From contig JARGSG010000011.1 in NCBI GenBank assembly GCA_030374805.1, forward strand, positions 62,001-126,000: a stretch of 64,000 nucleotides of DNA, in the 5' to 3' direction. Positions 1 through 12,927 of the stretch are shown here, one piece after another; positions within the stretch are counted from its first letter, which is position 1; every line of letters begins with the position of its first letter. The notes under the pieces are model-generated. The model had not been told where the DNA came from. It made no database searches and was given only the letters and a program-made list of their open reading frames with translations. The position numbers and the translations under genes were made by a program. Source of the DNA: Gracilaria gracilis. Lineage: Eukaryota; Rhodophyta; Florideophyceae; Gracilariales; Gracilariaceae.

Positions 1-810
1 ACACGACAAAAACTTGAGCAGTGTTCGACAAGAGAAGAACTTGATACAACGGTTGAGGACCCATGGACTAAATCTATTGCACCTTTGTTTAACGACGATA
101 ATTTCCGGCCAAAACATGTTGACATACTTTCGGGAGGAGTAAGCGCGAGCGACATAGCATCCCTTTGTCCATCTAATCGGCCTCATCTTCGAGATGGAGG
201 ATGTTTAAAGCGAAAGTTTTCTGAATTTAAAAGCTTGCATGGGACCATAGTATCAAGATATGAAGCGTCTGGGCAAGGGGATCCCGAGGCCTTCCCCAAA
301 TATGCGGAAGGTAAGTCATATATACTTTACGCGCATTGCTATTTAACTAAGTTTCCTATTTTACGTCCATTGGCAACACGTGCCCTAGAGTCCGACGCCC
401 AAAGAGAAGAGGGTATAGGTCTTGGAGTACATCCAGAAAGGCTTTCGACTGGTACAGTACATGATCTTTATCATAAAAGGCAGAGGACAAGCACCAGAGA
501 GAAAAGTGTGGGTATTGACAGCTTTGTGTCTGTTCTAGAGCCGCAAGATAAAAAATTCGCGAAGAAGCTATAGGCTGCAGAACGCGACAAAATGGTGTAT
601 GAAGAGTTGCAAGCTAGAGAGCGATGGAATACTGAAGCAATGACAGATATTCAGAAGGCGAAGGTAATGATGAAAGAGGCTACAGGAGAAGAAGAGAAGA
701 AAGCCATTGAAAAAAGTCTGAAGAGATCTATAGAAAGCTTGGCGAAGGATCCACCGTCGTCCTGGATGAGACCCGTTTTCCGTACAGCCCCAAAGGTATC
801 TAGTGCCTAG
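1..810 (+). pseudogene. Edge-truncated hypothetical ORF with one in-frame stop
   Basis: The frame is already open at base 1, so the 5' part lies outside the window. It encodes a charged, Lys/Glu-rich protein. The second half (from about 592) is strongly predicted to be helical and coiled-coil-like. The reading frame is broken once by TAG at 571-573 and then continues in the same frame to a stop at 808-810. No domain could be named with confidence. The middle portion vaguely resembles the Myb/trihelix-like accessory proteins of Harbinger elements, and a Harbinger relic lies 2.5 kb away on the other strand, but the link is inference only. Confidence 0.4.
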
Positions 811-987
811 ACACACTGCAACACCTAAGGTACAAAACACATCGCTTTCGCCTTCAAATTGTACGATTGCTTCCTGACCGCTTCTGAGTGGACTGAGACC
901 ATACTCACCGTCACAGCCATTCTCCTGGTCAGTGTGAGAAGATCTCTTTTTGCAGGCATTCTCCTTTCTCAATTCTATGTCCTAGCT

Positions 988-1605
988 TTATACTCCAGCA
1001 TTGGTCGCCATTTGTCGTGTGAACGATTTTCCATCTGTCCCAATCCTGAGGAATTGAATGCCTGGCATGGCCGTTGGCACGCATCTCATCATGGTCTGGA
1101 GCGTGTACATGGCGACGGTATGCGCCTCACACTGCTGCTCGCAATCCGTGCCAGGGTTGAGCTTATTGTGCTTGATCAGCGCGCGTCCCAGACACACGTC
1201 GTACTCTTTCAGCGCACTGAATATGAATCTGAGGAAGTGCTCGGTATTATAAGCGGTTTGCCCGATAGGGTGGTCATCCCCCAGCAGCCCTTCCGGCCCG
1301 ATAATTGGTTCCAGCCCATTGGCCTGCGAGATTGCAGCACAGCGTGTCGTCGTCTACTCTCTAGAACAGCGTCTCCTCGAACATGTTGGCGCCCGAAATG
1401 TACTGGCCAAGTCGAAGGTGTACAGCAGGTCGTGTCAGTGGCGGCGGATGCGCTGAATGTTGTCCAGTCTCATGGTTTCCAGCTACTTGATCGTGGTGGA
1501 GTCGGACTCGCGAATGGCCAGGATAACCGAGGCGCGCGACGGGGTGTAGGCCACCGGCGCGGATACCCGAGCCACGCGACGCAGTTTAGGCCACCATGCG
1601 CTTGA
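988..1605 (-). pseudogene. Class I fructose-bisphosphate aldolase pseudogene
   Basis: Reading the minus strand across frames gives aldolase landmarks in the right order. ILAIRESDSTTIK (near 1550-1480) resembles the ADESTGTI region. LGQYISGANMFEETLF lies near 1410-1365. ANGLEPIIGPEGLLGDDHP (near 1325-1270) resembles the NGL-PI-EPE region. ALIKHNKLNPGTD carries the Lys of the Schiff-base segment. VPTAMPGIQFL precedes the usual SGGQ motif. The enzyme normally cleaves fructose 1,6-bisphosphate in glycolysis or the Calvin cycle. Several stops and frameshifts plus the loss of SGGQ mean it cannot work. No intron remains are visible. A GC-rich tract upstream may be the decayed 5' part. Confidence 0.75.
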
Positions 1606-3341
1606 GGTTGACCACGTACTTGATCTGGGACTCGAAAGAGCTTGCGTTGAAGGTCAGGGAGCTTGCGAGGCGCAGCGAGGAATGGCAAGGTGGCGCACAT
1701 ACGCGCAGACGGCTCGAAGTCGGCGCAAGTGCGCCCCGACTCGACGGAGACGTCGCGGCGTGCGGCAGCTCCAGCGGGTTGGCGGAGCGGACAGTCATCT
1801 CGGAACGGAATGCTCGGAAGAGCACAGTGGAAGCAGCACGGAACAAAAGCCGCACGGAGCCAGGCGAAGCAAAAGCCCATGCAGTGACGGCAGCCCATGG
1901 CGTAGGGAGCAGCCGATGAGGTGTGCGTGCGCGTGGCGGATTGGTATTGGTGCTCTGTGCGGCAGCCATGGCCAGCAGCGGCGCGCAAGGGGGCGGCGCG
2001 CGCGTCGTTCGCCCCCGCCGCGCCACGCAACCGTCGCAGCGCGCACCAGCAGCGTGTTATGCAATGCATCGCTGTACCGACACACGTGCGCCAGAGCGGC
2101 CAAGTTGCGCGCGCTGGCAGCGCCAGCGCAGAATCTCCGACGGCGCGCGCTCGATCGCGCGGCGCATTGCAAATATCAAGCAAGGCTGCGCGAGCGCGGC
2201 TGCGGGTGTTTCTCCCAGTTGGCGCTTGCGCCACCCACCGCTGGCCCACCACGCAGTTCTTCGACCATCCGCGCCCACATTGCACAGCGATGCTCGTCTA
2301 GCCGCCCCACAACGTCACGAAAGCTGCAGGCGGACTTCAAGAATTCATATCTGCAAAAAGCGCACGCGCGCATCACCCCGTTGCCGCTTCCCCACCGGGG
2401 GCGTTGCTGTCGTCGCGCGGGCGTCGTGTCGTCCGGCTTTCCTTCCGCGCAACCACCGCCACCATCGCTAGGGCTAGTGATTCGCGCGCTTTCGTGCGCG
2501 CGCTCTGTCTGGTGGGAGGCGTGCATGCGCCACAGCCACCGGCGTGCAAGATGAGCGTGCTGCGCGTGGGCGCCGCTGCTGCCCGCGTTTGTGGCCACGC
2601 TCGCAGACGCTCTGCAACCTGCGTCCTATGTGCCCGCCACGCCGAACTGTTTGTCACCGTAGCTGGTGGTGCGAGCCGTCTGTTTGATCTTTGCCGTCAG
2701 CCATCAGCACCTGCGCTCACGGTAATCGCGGTTTTCGTCGCTACTGTCGTCATCACCATCGTCGTCTTCGTCACAGTGTCATGCAGCACGCGGCAGCCTT
2801 GTCATCTAGCCACGACAGCAGCGAGGCGCCGCTGTTGCCGTCAGAGCTCGCCTTCTGGGCGCGTGCATTGAGACAGTGCTCTGTTGTGGGCCGCTCTGGT
2901 GGACGATGGGTGCCTGCTTCCCGCCGCGCGTAGCGCGCTGTTGCTTCACTTGCCCCGTCTGTTCGCCAACCTTCGCGTCGCTGCGGGTGCCTGCGTCGCA
3001 CGCGCGGGAGCTGATGCGCCTAGCCGACGTCTTTCTGCACCTTCTGTCGCGCCGATCTGTGTCGCTGATAGTTGCTAACCTGCTATACCTGCAGTTGCGG
3101 TTTCGTCGCTCTGTGTGCGGTTTTTAATGTGCTCCTTGATGCATGTCGCCGTGTGGCAGGGCAAGGACGCTATCGTCGAGGCAAAGAGACGTTATTTACA
3201 TGAAAGGGTAAAGTATGTCAGCTGCGAGAGGGCTGTGTCCCAGGTGTTTAAAGAACACGATGGAGTAGAAGGAAAGCAAAACAGCACTGGGTTGCACGTG
3301 AGAGTTTTATCATCTTATATTGTTCACTACTGAACTGAGTA
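1606..3341. other. GC-rich tract without a recognisable gene
   Basis: All frames stay open for long stretches because of high GC content. Translations are Arg/Ala-rich on both strands and match no family I recognise. The part next to 1605 may be the decayed leader or promoter of the aldolase relic. Confidence 0.5.
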
Positions 3342-4628
3342 TCACGAATGCAATGTCCAACGGCGAATAAAGCCGAGAACTTGCAACCTAACAGCTATGT
3401 CGTCCCTGTGTGTGGATGACTCGCGGCTGCGATTTCGCGATCGCATACTCTCTTGCTCCATATGCAGCACGTTTTTGAAGTGCAAGATCGGAGCCCCATT
3501 CACCTGATTATGTTCATGAGCAGGTATCATGTCGAACAAAGTTCCATCAGCATTATCAATGAGAAAATTATGTAACTTGCATGCAACAAGTGTGATTTGA
3601 GTTACTTTTCGAATGGGGTATCGAATCGGAGACCACATGATTCAAAACCTGCCCACTAGCATTCCTAACGCTTGCTCCACAACCATACAGCACAAAGAAA
3701 TATACGCATTAAACGAGTCTTCTCGCTGTGTACGAAAACTACATGGGTATGTAGTCATAACCCCATACTCATTAGAGTGGGCATCGTCCGCAACAATGGC
3801 TGCCCATTGCGGTAGCGTTGAACTTCGAACAAGTTCGTGAAGAATAGTAGAAAAAAATGCCGTTGAATCATGTGTACCGCCAGAGTGGCGAGCAGAAACG
3901 AAAGAGAAGCGATAGTCTGCAGTCACAGCAGCCTGGACACAAATGGCGAAGAAACCTTTCCAGTTGTAGTACTTACGCGGATCGGCTACCTCACTCAAAC
4001 GCGGCTTTTCAATATCAACAGCGAGGCCATCTAGAGCTGAGATCACACCATCCAGTGGAGATTTTCTTAGAGTACAGAACTTTGAGGTTTCATGTCGACA
4101 TTCTTCTTCCGCTGTTGGAAACTTTACTCTCGGAAGGATGCGTTCCAGTTCAGACAGAGTTTCCTCAAAGACTGAGTACACTGTAGAGAACCCAATTCTA
4201 TACGGCCACCTGACATCGAGGTAAGTGGCCCCGGCCAGCAATCGTAAGGTAACAAAGAGCATGACTTCTACCGAGACCGCCCAAGCAACCAGGCCAATAT
4301 TTCGCTGTCGTCATTGTAAGTGTTGTCGCATTGAATGAAACAAGAGGTTGAATTGAGTTTTCGAGAGTCGATACATGCCCCTAAAGTAGTGATTATGGAT
4401 ACATGCAATATGTGTTTGCGCACAGAACGTATTTCGTTGATATACTGTTCTAATTGCAGTATTCAATCGAGATCTTTTCCACTCCTGCAGAAATATATGC
4501 AGCACATAAAGACACATATACTGTTCACAAGTTCTTTGTTGACGCGGGTTGAGGGATTGCACAATTCCACGCCGGCGCAGCATAGAGCGGAGAATAGAAC
4601 GGGCAAGGTGGCGAGGCTCGTATGCCAT
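3342..4628 (-). pseudogene. PIF/Harbinger (HARBI1-type) transposase, two in-frame TGA stops
   Basis: This DDE-type cut-and-paste transposase is read as one continuous minus-strand frame from 4628 to 3342. The N-terminal part has the family's NHYFRGMYRLSKTQFNLL pattern. Next come MLFVTLRLLAGATYLDVRW, then the catalytic blocks ALDGLAVDI (first Asp), YYNWKGFFAICVQ, HDSTAFF, VADDAH (second Asp) and VVEQALGMLVGRF (Glu). The C-terminal block VACKLHNFLIDN is the typical end helix. TGA stops at 4311-4313 and 3642-3644 break the frame without shifting it; the flanks fit an ancestral Arg codon (CGA). Terminal inverted repeats were not found. Confidence 0.85.
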
Positions 4629-5810
4629 TTGTTAAAATGGTCCTACGCGAGGGAGAGAGACGTCTTTGCGAAGGGTCGCCCGAATGCGGACGAATCGGGA
4701 CGTTTCAATGAGTGAATAACTTTGCTGGAACATAGATTTTTTGGTTTACAAACTGCGTGCCTCAACTCATAGAATGCTTCTGCTTTTGGAAACGAAGAAC
4801 TGACCAAACCCAAAATTTCCGATTTCGGGTTTCGTCAAGTAATGGAACGCGCCTTAGTATGTCCTGCCACCAGAAATTGTAACATTATGCGAGATTCCTT
4901 TCCAGCCATCACCCTCCAAGCAAGATAGTACAACATGTATTTGCCTTGGTTCAGTCCCGAGCAATTATCATTTTGAAGAGAGAGCTCCTTGATGTGCATA
5001 CGATCGGGTTTCGAGGCACGCGGAAAAGAATTCATTTGCAGATTCAAGCGCTGCTCCAAGCCGCGCCGTCGCCGCCTCCGCCAAACACCTTCGGCGCGAG
5101 CGATGGCGGCTTGGAACAGCGCCACTACCGGCTTTCTTCTTTTTCGTCGGCGCTTGCTCGCTTTTCTTTTGGCGTCGAGCACGCCACCCTCCCGGCACAC
5201 GATTCCAGCTCCGTGCAGGCAACAGCCCAGCGCGCACCCTTTTGAAAGCAAACGACCACTCGTAACATTGGATTCTCCCTTCGCCCCTTTCTCTTCGCCC
5301 TCTCCTTGCCATTCGGCCTTGAAATCGTGTGGCGCCTCATATCGACGTGGTCAGGCCTCGACATGCGCAGTTTACTCTCGGTGTGCGTGCACCCACGTGA
5401 CGAAAACATTATAACCACACTTGACCGCTTCAAACTGTCATTCATCTTGGAATTGTTGGGGCCTTGTCAACGACACTTTACGTCAAGCGTGTGTAGTACA
5501 TCCTCTGACAAACATCTTCACACTCATCAGTGGACGCATCAAACCGTATACGGCCGCCGCGATAACCGACATAGAGTAAAATCACCGTCAAGATCACAAC
5601 ATATGTTGCACAGATCACCTTCCTATAATCTTTACATAGCGCCAGAATCACACCCGGGCAAGCACGACACGCTCTCAACGGCTCAAACAAACGACCCCGG
5701 ATCAAAACCATTCGAACGAAGCAACTGGATTCACAAAGTTCACCGCTATAAAAGACATCTTCGAACTGGTTGCTGTGTTAACCATAGCGAACTTTGAACA
5801 CCACTGGTTT
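4629..5810. other. Intergenic stretch without a supported gene
   Basis: Only short overlapping frames are present. One minus-strand 77-codon frame (5478-5711) has a single hydrophobic segment but no other support. Nothing else is recognisable. Confidence 0.5.
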
Positions 5811-5836
5811 CGTCGGTGTTATCGAAATGCTAGTTT
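5811..5836 (+). repeat. Terminal inverted repeat, outer left
   Basis: CGTCGGTGTT, then ATCGAAATGCTAGTTT. It matches the complement at 37356-37381 with one difference and the copy at 18020 with two. Confidence 0.75.
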
Positions 5837-6007
5837 GGCGGTCAAAAATGGCCGAATTAAAACAAACGAAAAACCGGTGCATTTATCCAAATTTGGAAGT
5901 GCTAATTTCCGAAAATATTTCCACCTTTCCACTTGTGCTAGTTTTTCTCGAAAGAATTATTCCAAATTTTTCCCATCTTTGCTAGTTTGGATGGAAGGGA
6001 AACTAGC
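5829..6007. repeat. Subterminal GCTAGTT repeats, left arm
   Basis: GCTAGTTT occurs at 5829, 5937 and 5981 and inverted (AACTAGC) at 6001. CACTA-like elements commonly have short subterminal repeats that bind transposase; that role is inferred here. From 6008 to about 6350 no further gene is seen. Confidence 0.55.
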
Positions 6008-6356
6008 ATACTTCTTTCGTTTATGGTAGTTTCGCAGCACAATGTAAGTGTGTTCGTGTCACCTACGTTCATGTATGCGGCGGCGAATAGCGAGATAGAC
6101 ACTTAGATAGAAACTTAAATAGCTGTTTATCGAATAGGAATAGGAGTATACAAATAGATCGAATACCTTTTCAGTTTGAGAAGATCGGTTCACTATTCAA
6201 CATCTTTCACATCAGGCATTCGTTTACTAAATATATGAAACGCCTTCGAATCAGGTGTAATCATCCCCACCACTCTGTCCCACCGTCCGTGCGCCATATT
6301 ACGCTCCCCACTACGTACCCTCCATTCTCTCCAACACCCCCCCAACCTTCCCCGCC

Positions 6357-9300
6357 ATGCCCAACTGCTGCTTTGAAGGCTGCTCCTTCTTCGCCCTTAC
6401 CATCCCCGTCATCCAAAGGCACCAGAAGAGATGCCTCAATCACCTCAACCCAAACAAACGTTTCCTCTCCCCAGGCGGAGGCCTCCCCCACTTCCCCCCA
6501 CGCACCAAGCGTCATAAGTCTACCCCCCACCTTCATACATCTCTCCCTCCTACAAACTGCCCTTCCGACAACGTTCCCATCGCAGACGACGACTCCTGCC
6601 ACCACCAGCCCAGCAACTCTCCCTCTCCCTCCACACCCAGGACGCCTACCACATCGCCACCACCCCCGTCGGCTCCATCTCCTCCTCCCCTACTCCCTCT
6701 CCTCCCCCTTCCTTCCCCCTCCTCAACAACCCCCACCTCGAACGCATGGTTCTCTACATCTCTTCCATCGCCTCCTCCCTCGGTCTCCGAAAGGCTGACG
6801 AACTCATCTCCCTCCTCCACGACCCCGCCTTCTCCAAATCCGCCTTACACAACGCCATCTCCTCCGCCTCGCAGTGTCTCAAACTTCAAACAGACCTCTT
6901 CCAACACCGAGTCAGCAACATCGGCTTCGCTCCCACCACCCTCTCCGACCCACAGCAGCTCTTCTCCACTACCATCTTCCGAAAGGACCCCATCCAGGTC
7001 CTCAAACAACAACTCGCCCTCGCACACTTCCACAACACCTTCTTCCACCCCGTCTCTTACAAAACACCTTCCGGCTCTCCCGCTCTCGCCCACCCCATGG
7101 CCTCCACCCTCGGAAAAGAAGCAGTTCCCGCCCTCAAAGCCGGAATCATGCACTCCTTCAACGACTCCTGCATCTGGCACACCCCCGACTCCACCGGTAT
7201 TGACCACTTCATTGGCTTGGTCCAAATATAATCCGACAAGTCCTCCACCTCCCTCAAATCCTCTTCCATCACCTCCTACCCCCTTCACATCACCCTTCTC
7301 AACTTCTCCCATGCCTTCCGTCGCAAGAGCATCACCGAACACCTCACCCTTCTCGGATACTTGCCAACCTCATTCCCAACCAACCCCTCCCAAGACCACG
7401 ACTCCATCCCTCAAACCTCCTCTCACATACCCCGCCACACCAAAATGGAACTCATTCAGCTCTCGCCATCTCCAACCTCCTCGGCCCCCTCCTCTCCTCC
7501 GGTCTCAACGGCTTCCCCTTCCGTGACGCCCATGTCGTTCTCCGCCACTGTCACCCAATCATCGCCAGTTACTGCGCCGACATCCCTGAGGCAAAAGACA
7601 TCCTCGCCATCTCTCACGGAACCCGCCCCCAACACCCTTGTCATAGATGCACCGTCTCCCGCACTGACCTCTCCCTACACATTCAATCCACTTCCCCCCG
7701 AACTCAGCACCAAACCCTCGCCACACGCAAATCAAACTTCAATCTCCTCCAACAATCACAAGACGCTCTCCTCGTTCGTAAGACCAGAACCTCCCGCAAC
7801 ACAAAGGAAAAAGCCCTTGAAGCCCTCCACCCCCTCTCCCTCGCAAAGTACTCCTCCCTCTTCGAATCATACTATCTTCTCAACATCACCCCACTCCTCT
7901 CTCCTTATTACATCTTCACCTTCGAACCACTCCACAACTTCCACCTCGGCGTCTCCAAGCTCATCAAGCTCGCCGCCATCTAGAGACTTCGCTCAGAAGC
8001 ACTCTTCACCACCCCCCGTTCCTCCAAGTCCCGTCGCCCCTTCAACTCCGTCCGCATTTTCATCCTCAAACATTCAAACACTATCCTCTCCGCCATCGAA
8101 AAGCACTCCCCGGCAAAGAGACTCCACATCGACTTCTCCACTTCCGACAACGGTCAAACTCTCAACGGTTTCTTCAATACCGACGGCTTGCGTTGTATGC
8201 TCGAAGCAAAAGACTACCGCGCACTCGACATGGTCTTCCCCTTCATCGGCGCCTTCTTCGACCGATGCTGTGACGAAGTCGATTCAGCTCCCATCACTTC
8301 CGTTTTCTCCAAGTACTCAGACCTCCTCCTTGCCTCCATGCGATACAACACCTTCACCGAATGGACCGACGCCCGCCTCACCGACCTCCACAACCAAATC
8401 CGCTCCTTCAAGCGCACAGCCGTACTCGTCCTCGGCCCCCACCACACTTCCAGCCTCGGCACCCTCAAATTACACCTCCTCGACTACATCGTCGAGGAAA
8501 TTCGCCGCTTCGGAGGCCTCCATTTCAATGATGCCGGCATATTCGAGCACGCCCACACCCTCTTCAAGTCCCACTACTCCAAAACCTCAAAGCGCAGGTC
8601 CACCGCACATCAAGAAACCATTCGTGCCATCCACCGCTCCAACGCCATAAAGGACTGGAATCCCGTCTCCACACAACCTTCCATCACTTCCTCTTCCCCT
8701 GGCCTTGCTTACCCCCTCCAATCCAGAGAACCCGGTTTCATCCGTGATGGCAAACATATCTCCTTTGCTGACCTAATCACTGCCCACAAATTCATTCGCT
8801 CCAATTCTCACCTCCCTCACTAATCTCTTGAAGACCTCTTCCCTCCCGATACCCTATCCATTTTTGCACAATTCGGAAGAGACGCCTCCCATCCTTCATC
8901 ACCCTCTCTCTCGAAGTCCTACAACTCACTGACAACTCCCCCGGCCTCCGTCAGGCTCGACTCACCATAGTCAACTCCGCTTACGTCGTCGGCGGTTACA
9001 TCCCAACACTCGACAACTACATTGAAGAGCGGAACGAGCTCGCGCCCCAGAATCCTCCAGTCCCTCTCATCCAACGAATTTTTGCCACCCCCTCCTTCGG
9101 TCCATCCAAGTCCCCAAAGTTCTCCCACATTCTCGTCGCCGGCTCCACCTCCCCCCCTCCACATCCATCATCTGGGTTTGCAAACTCATCTCCCTTCTTC
9201 GTTTCGCCCTTTCTTCTTCAACTTCTTCTCCCAAGGAGTTCGCCTTCGTCCAGTTCATGGAACTCGTCCCACCCAGCGACGACGTCGATCTCACCCTCAA

Positions 9301-9568
9301 CTGCGTTCGCCTCCGATGGGCAACAGACGACGAACATAACCACACCATCCACCCAGTTCCCATCTCTATCTACTCCGCTTCCGATAAAGTTTCCCCTTGG
9401 TATGGACTGATCCCCTCTTCCTCCATCCTTGGCTCCGTTCATGTTCTCCGCCAGAACTACCCCGCTCCTCCCTTCACTTCTCGTCTACACTGGCGCTTTC
9501 ACCGATTCTATCTCAATCGGTTCTATCGAGACCCCACCGCCAAGCCTTATTTCCCATCCAACACGTAG
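6357..9568 (+). pseudogene. Plavaka/KDZ-like transposase, left copy (frameshifted)
   Basis: Damaged left-arm copy of the transposase described at 33632-36836. It starts with a C2H2-like finger (CCFEGCSFF then IQRHQKRC). The first frame stays correct to about IADDDS; a 5-base insertion near 6609 then shifts the frame to the segment beginning MVLYISSIASSLGLRKADEL. A TAG at 7981-7983 is shared with the right copy. The downstream part keeps the HLLDY/FEHAHTLFKSHY region and the C-terminal block VSPWYGLIPSSSILG ending at 9568. This copy retains Tyr (TAC) at the position where the right copy has TAA (34201). Long Pro/Ser-rich frames here are out-of-frame shadows of this gene. Confidence 0.7.
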
Positions 9569-9727
9569 CCTCTATTCCCTGTTAGCTTCAGCTTCATAAA
9601 AATTTCAACCCGCTTCCTCTAAATTGGTAGGAGTGAAGATACGCATGACATGAGAAAGAAGAAGCATCTCTTCCACATCCCACACATACCTCCACCCCTT
9701 CCCCCTCCACTGCACCTCACCCCACCC

Positions 9728-12438
9728 TTAGTAGCCCCCCTCTTCCCTACCATCAACCCCTGTCTCTTCCCTGCGTTCCGCCCGGCTTGCCACCAACCGC
9801 CCGAAACTCGTGTTTTCCGGTCGACAGGCCGCTATGTAACAATCAAGAACTGCACCTAGTCTCCGTGTTAGTTTTGCCATACAATAGTCCTCCCTCACAG
9901 CTAGGTATATCTTCTCCCTCGATGGTACCCACTGCCGAACTGTCGCAGTTCTTCCAGAGTTTCCCGACACACACCTCGGATCTCCATCCACAAACCCATC
10001 GTTCTCAAACTCCTCGGCATGCTCCTTCTTTAGCGATTCCCAGGCTACCCCTAGTATTCCTTCAACAGCCCCAGGTATATAGTTTCCATACTAAGTAGAG
10101 AACAAAAGCAGTCTTTGCCCTCCACGTCCCACAACCTCGTTCATAGTTTTCACCACACAGGCAATCCAGGCGTCAAGTCTCGCAAGGTGCATCACGGTCC
10201 CATCCACGTACTTCCGCTCACCGTTACTGTGCCTCTCCACTGCGTATCCCATATACTCCTCCAACACTGCCACTGCCCTCCCATTCTTGAAGTACATATC
10301 TTCATTATCAACCTCCTATGTTGGCCCAACCGCACGAGGCCCGGAATACGCAAGGTCTCCGAACTGGCTCGTTCTCCACGCACACAACTCATCCCCCCCG
10401 CCCTCCTCCCTTCCCATCAGCTTCTCGCTTGCCTCTCCCATCTGCTGCTTTAGCTCTTCCCATAGCTCAGTCCCCTCCGTAGGTTTCGCACGTTCCGCAA
10501 TCAAATCATATCCAAGGATGGGGAATAACTTGTCTCGAGCCGCCCGCTTCCGCACCCCAATTACATCGCTTAATGTCTGCTTCATCCACTGCCTCAGACA
10601 CTTGTCCGCACTCAGATTATCCACACACTCCTGTTTCCTTCCCGCTTCTCGTATCGTCTCCCAATTCTCTCCCATTACTTTCGTCTCCAACACATACTTC
10701 AACAGCACATCACTTTTTCCTTCCGTTGATGGCGTATATGCCCTCATCTCATATGCCACTTGATACGGGCACCGAGGTACCATCTTTTTCTCCCTAACCA
10801 CAAATATGCTGCCCCCCTACTTTCTCCCACCGTCTCACTCCTGTTCTTCCAGCTCCTACCAACGTTCTCCATATCAAAAGAGAGTTTTTACGCCTCCAAC
10901 TTCGCATAGTGGAAAATCTTATCATATACAGCCCTTGCAAATCCGTAAAAACATCGTGGCACCTCTCTGCCATGTTTTCGACGCCCCATCACTTCCTTCC
11001 CACGCCCTCTTCCCTTCCTACCCTTCACAGCCTCCCTTAAGCTTTCAATCAACACATTTTGCTGCTTCAGCTCCTCCCTCACCCGTACCAATTCTTTCTG
11101 CGTGAGCTTCAAACTCACCATCATGGTATAGTGATCCTCCTTCATATTTCCCAGCTTCCCTTTCAACGAATTCACCCTCTCAACCAGTGCAGACCTTGGA
11201 AACACGCGTAAGTTCTCTTCATCTTCTTCTGCTATTCCTGCAGTTCCCATTTCCCTTGCTCCGTTCCTCTCTCCACGATCCCCAGAATCGTCGACTCCTG
11301 CTTCATGCACATCGTTCTCAATCCGAACGGCATTATGCCTCACACATATTCCTTCAGGCGTTCGTACCGCGGTTTCCATAAAGTTCCCTCCAGTTCTATG
11401 CTTGTTTCCGACAACGACATCTTCTACTTCGAATACCCTCCCATCCACTGGTATATTGTCTCTCACATTCTCAATCACTGATCCACCACTGCTACGTCCT
11501 ACAACTCTCCCGGGCAAATGGTCTCGGAGCCATTCCATCCTCTCCACATTGGCGTGGCTCCCCATTCCATCGCCCAGACGCCCAATTCGCCTCCCACTGC
11601 CCTCTGCGTTTCCATGCTCCTTCATATGCCTCATACCCCCCACTTCCTCTTCCTCCCGCATCGCAGTATGTTGCGGTCCATCAGTTCTTTCTCTGCCCAC
11701 CATTCGATTCCTCCTAACATCAACCACAACCTCCATGCCCTCGTTTTTCGCCTCCTGAACGCCTCCTCCTACTTCTCTTTCGCGACCCCTCCCCTCCCGA
11801 ACGCCAACCCCAGCCACTCTCTCTCCCTCCTTCCCTCGAATACCACGGCTAACTATCCCACTAGTATTTCTCGCTATCGTCCTTCCCTCCCCCCCACTGC
11901 GACACTCCCTCCCCTTCTCTATGACATCTCCACACTCGCCTTCTTCTACAACTTGCGTGGAGTCATCGCCTCTTCGCCGCCCACCTCTATCCCTACCGCC
12001 CCGTGCATCATCCCCCTGCCTCCCTCCCATCCCTCCCCTGCTTTCCTCTCCTCCATTTCCCATCTCATGTGGAAGCGGAGTAGCTTGTGTTACCAAAGCA
12101 CTCACCGTTAGCTCGGTTCGCTGGGTTCGCTCCGTTTGCTCGGTGCGCTCGTTTCGCTCGGTTCACTCGGTTCGCTCAAAAGGTCGGCCTCGATCACGTC
12201 TCCCCGTGTTCTTCCTACCTTTCCCACGTAATCCGCTTCGAAGAAGGCGCGAAGTACGCCCAATACCGCCCTCGCTATTTTCCACATCGCCGCTTCGAGG
12301 CGCACGCGTAGTACTACCCAACCATCCTCGCGACCCCCGACCTACCACTTCTGCACGCGTTCGCTCTTTTGACGCGCGCCCGCTTACATCCTCCGCATTC
12401 GCATTCGCATTCGCAGTTCTCATTTTACGTTTCCCCAT
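9728..12438 (-). pseudogene. Left copy of repeat/coiled-coil gene and its downstream partner
   Basis: Mirror copy of 30787-33472. The upstream part begins at ATG 12438, followed by a basic N-terminus with an Ala-Asn repeat. It passes a 9-bp tandem repeat encoding Glu-Arg-Thr-like units that contains TGA at 12163-12165, then runs open to 10888. It ends with a Leu/Glu/Lys-rich coiled coil (SLKGKLGNMKEDHY to REELKQQNVLIESLREAV). The downstream part (10801-9728) is one frame broken by TAG at 10316 and 10091. The right copy has Trp (TGG) at the first site, so a G-to-A change made that stop. Function is unknown. The gene is transcribed toward the transposase gene of the same arm. Confidence 0.55.
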
Positions 12439-12927
12439 ATGGAACTGGACGACGACGATGCGCCCGGCGGTGCGCTCTAGATGTTGTCGCCGCTCGCCGC
12501 AAGACGTGTTTTCCGGTCGACGTGATCGCAGGTCCCCCGTGAAACGCACACCTCCACTCGACGTATGGTAGAAATATCGCACCGTTTCAGTACTTTTCGG
12601 AATCACTTTCCGAAAATTGGGACAGAAATTTCCCTTCCTGTACGAAACCTAACTGCCAAAAAGTGTTACACTTTCACATGATATCACATGTACTACGTAT
12701 CTTTTGTTCTACGTACTTGAACGTCAACCCACTCCCCCGAATCGTATCCCCATTTTGTTCACGTCACTAGATGATAAAAGTGATGAAACCCACTCACTTG
12801 GGGGAGTTCTCGTCCTCCCCTGTAGAACACGAGAGTTAGAGAGAAAGCGTAATATAATGTACACAATTCGATTTTACACATACTATGGTACACCTTTTGG
12901 TTCTATAAGTCGTAAATCAATTGAGCT

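Noticed and set aside
1470-2554. Several 100-290-codon ORFs on both strands
   Set aside because: Arg/Ala-rich translations typical of CpG-rich noncoding DNA; no family match.
3342-4628. Alternative genetic code (TGA as sense)
   Set aside because: Intergenic context and gene ends elsewhere fit TGA as a normal stop, for example the end of the CXC gene at 46992; the host genes have no internal TGA.
5478-5711. Small single-pass membrane protein
   Set aside because: Only 77 codons, one hydrophobic run, no homology and no conserved context.
6357-8650. Long Pro/Ser/Thr-rich plus-strand ORFs that look like mucin-type proteins
   Set aside because: They are alternative frames of the C-rich transposase gene. 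The frame with conserved transposase motifs explains the region, and the mirror arm shows the same.
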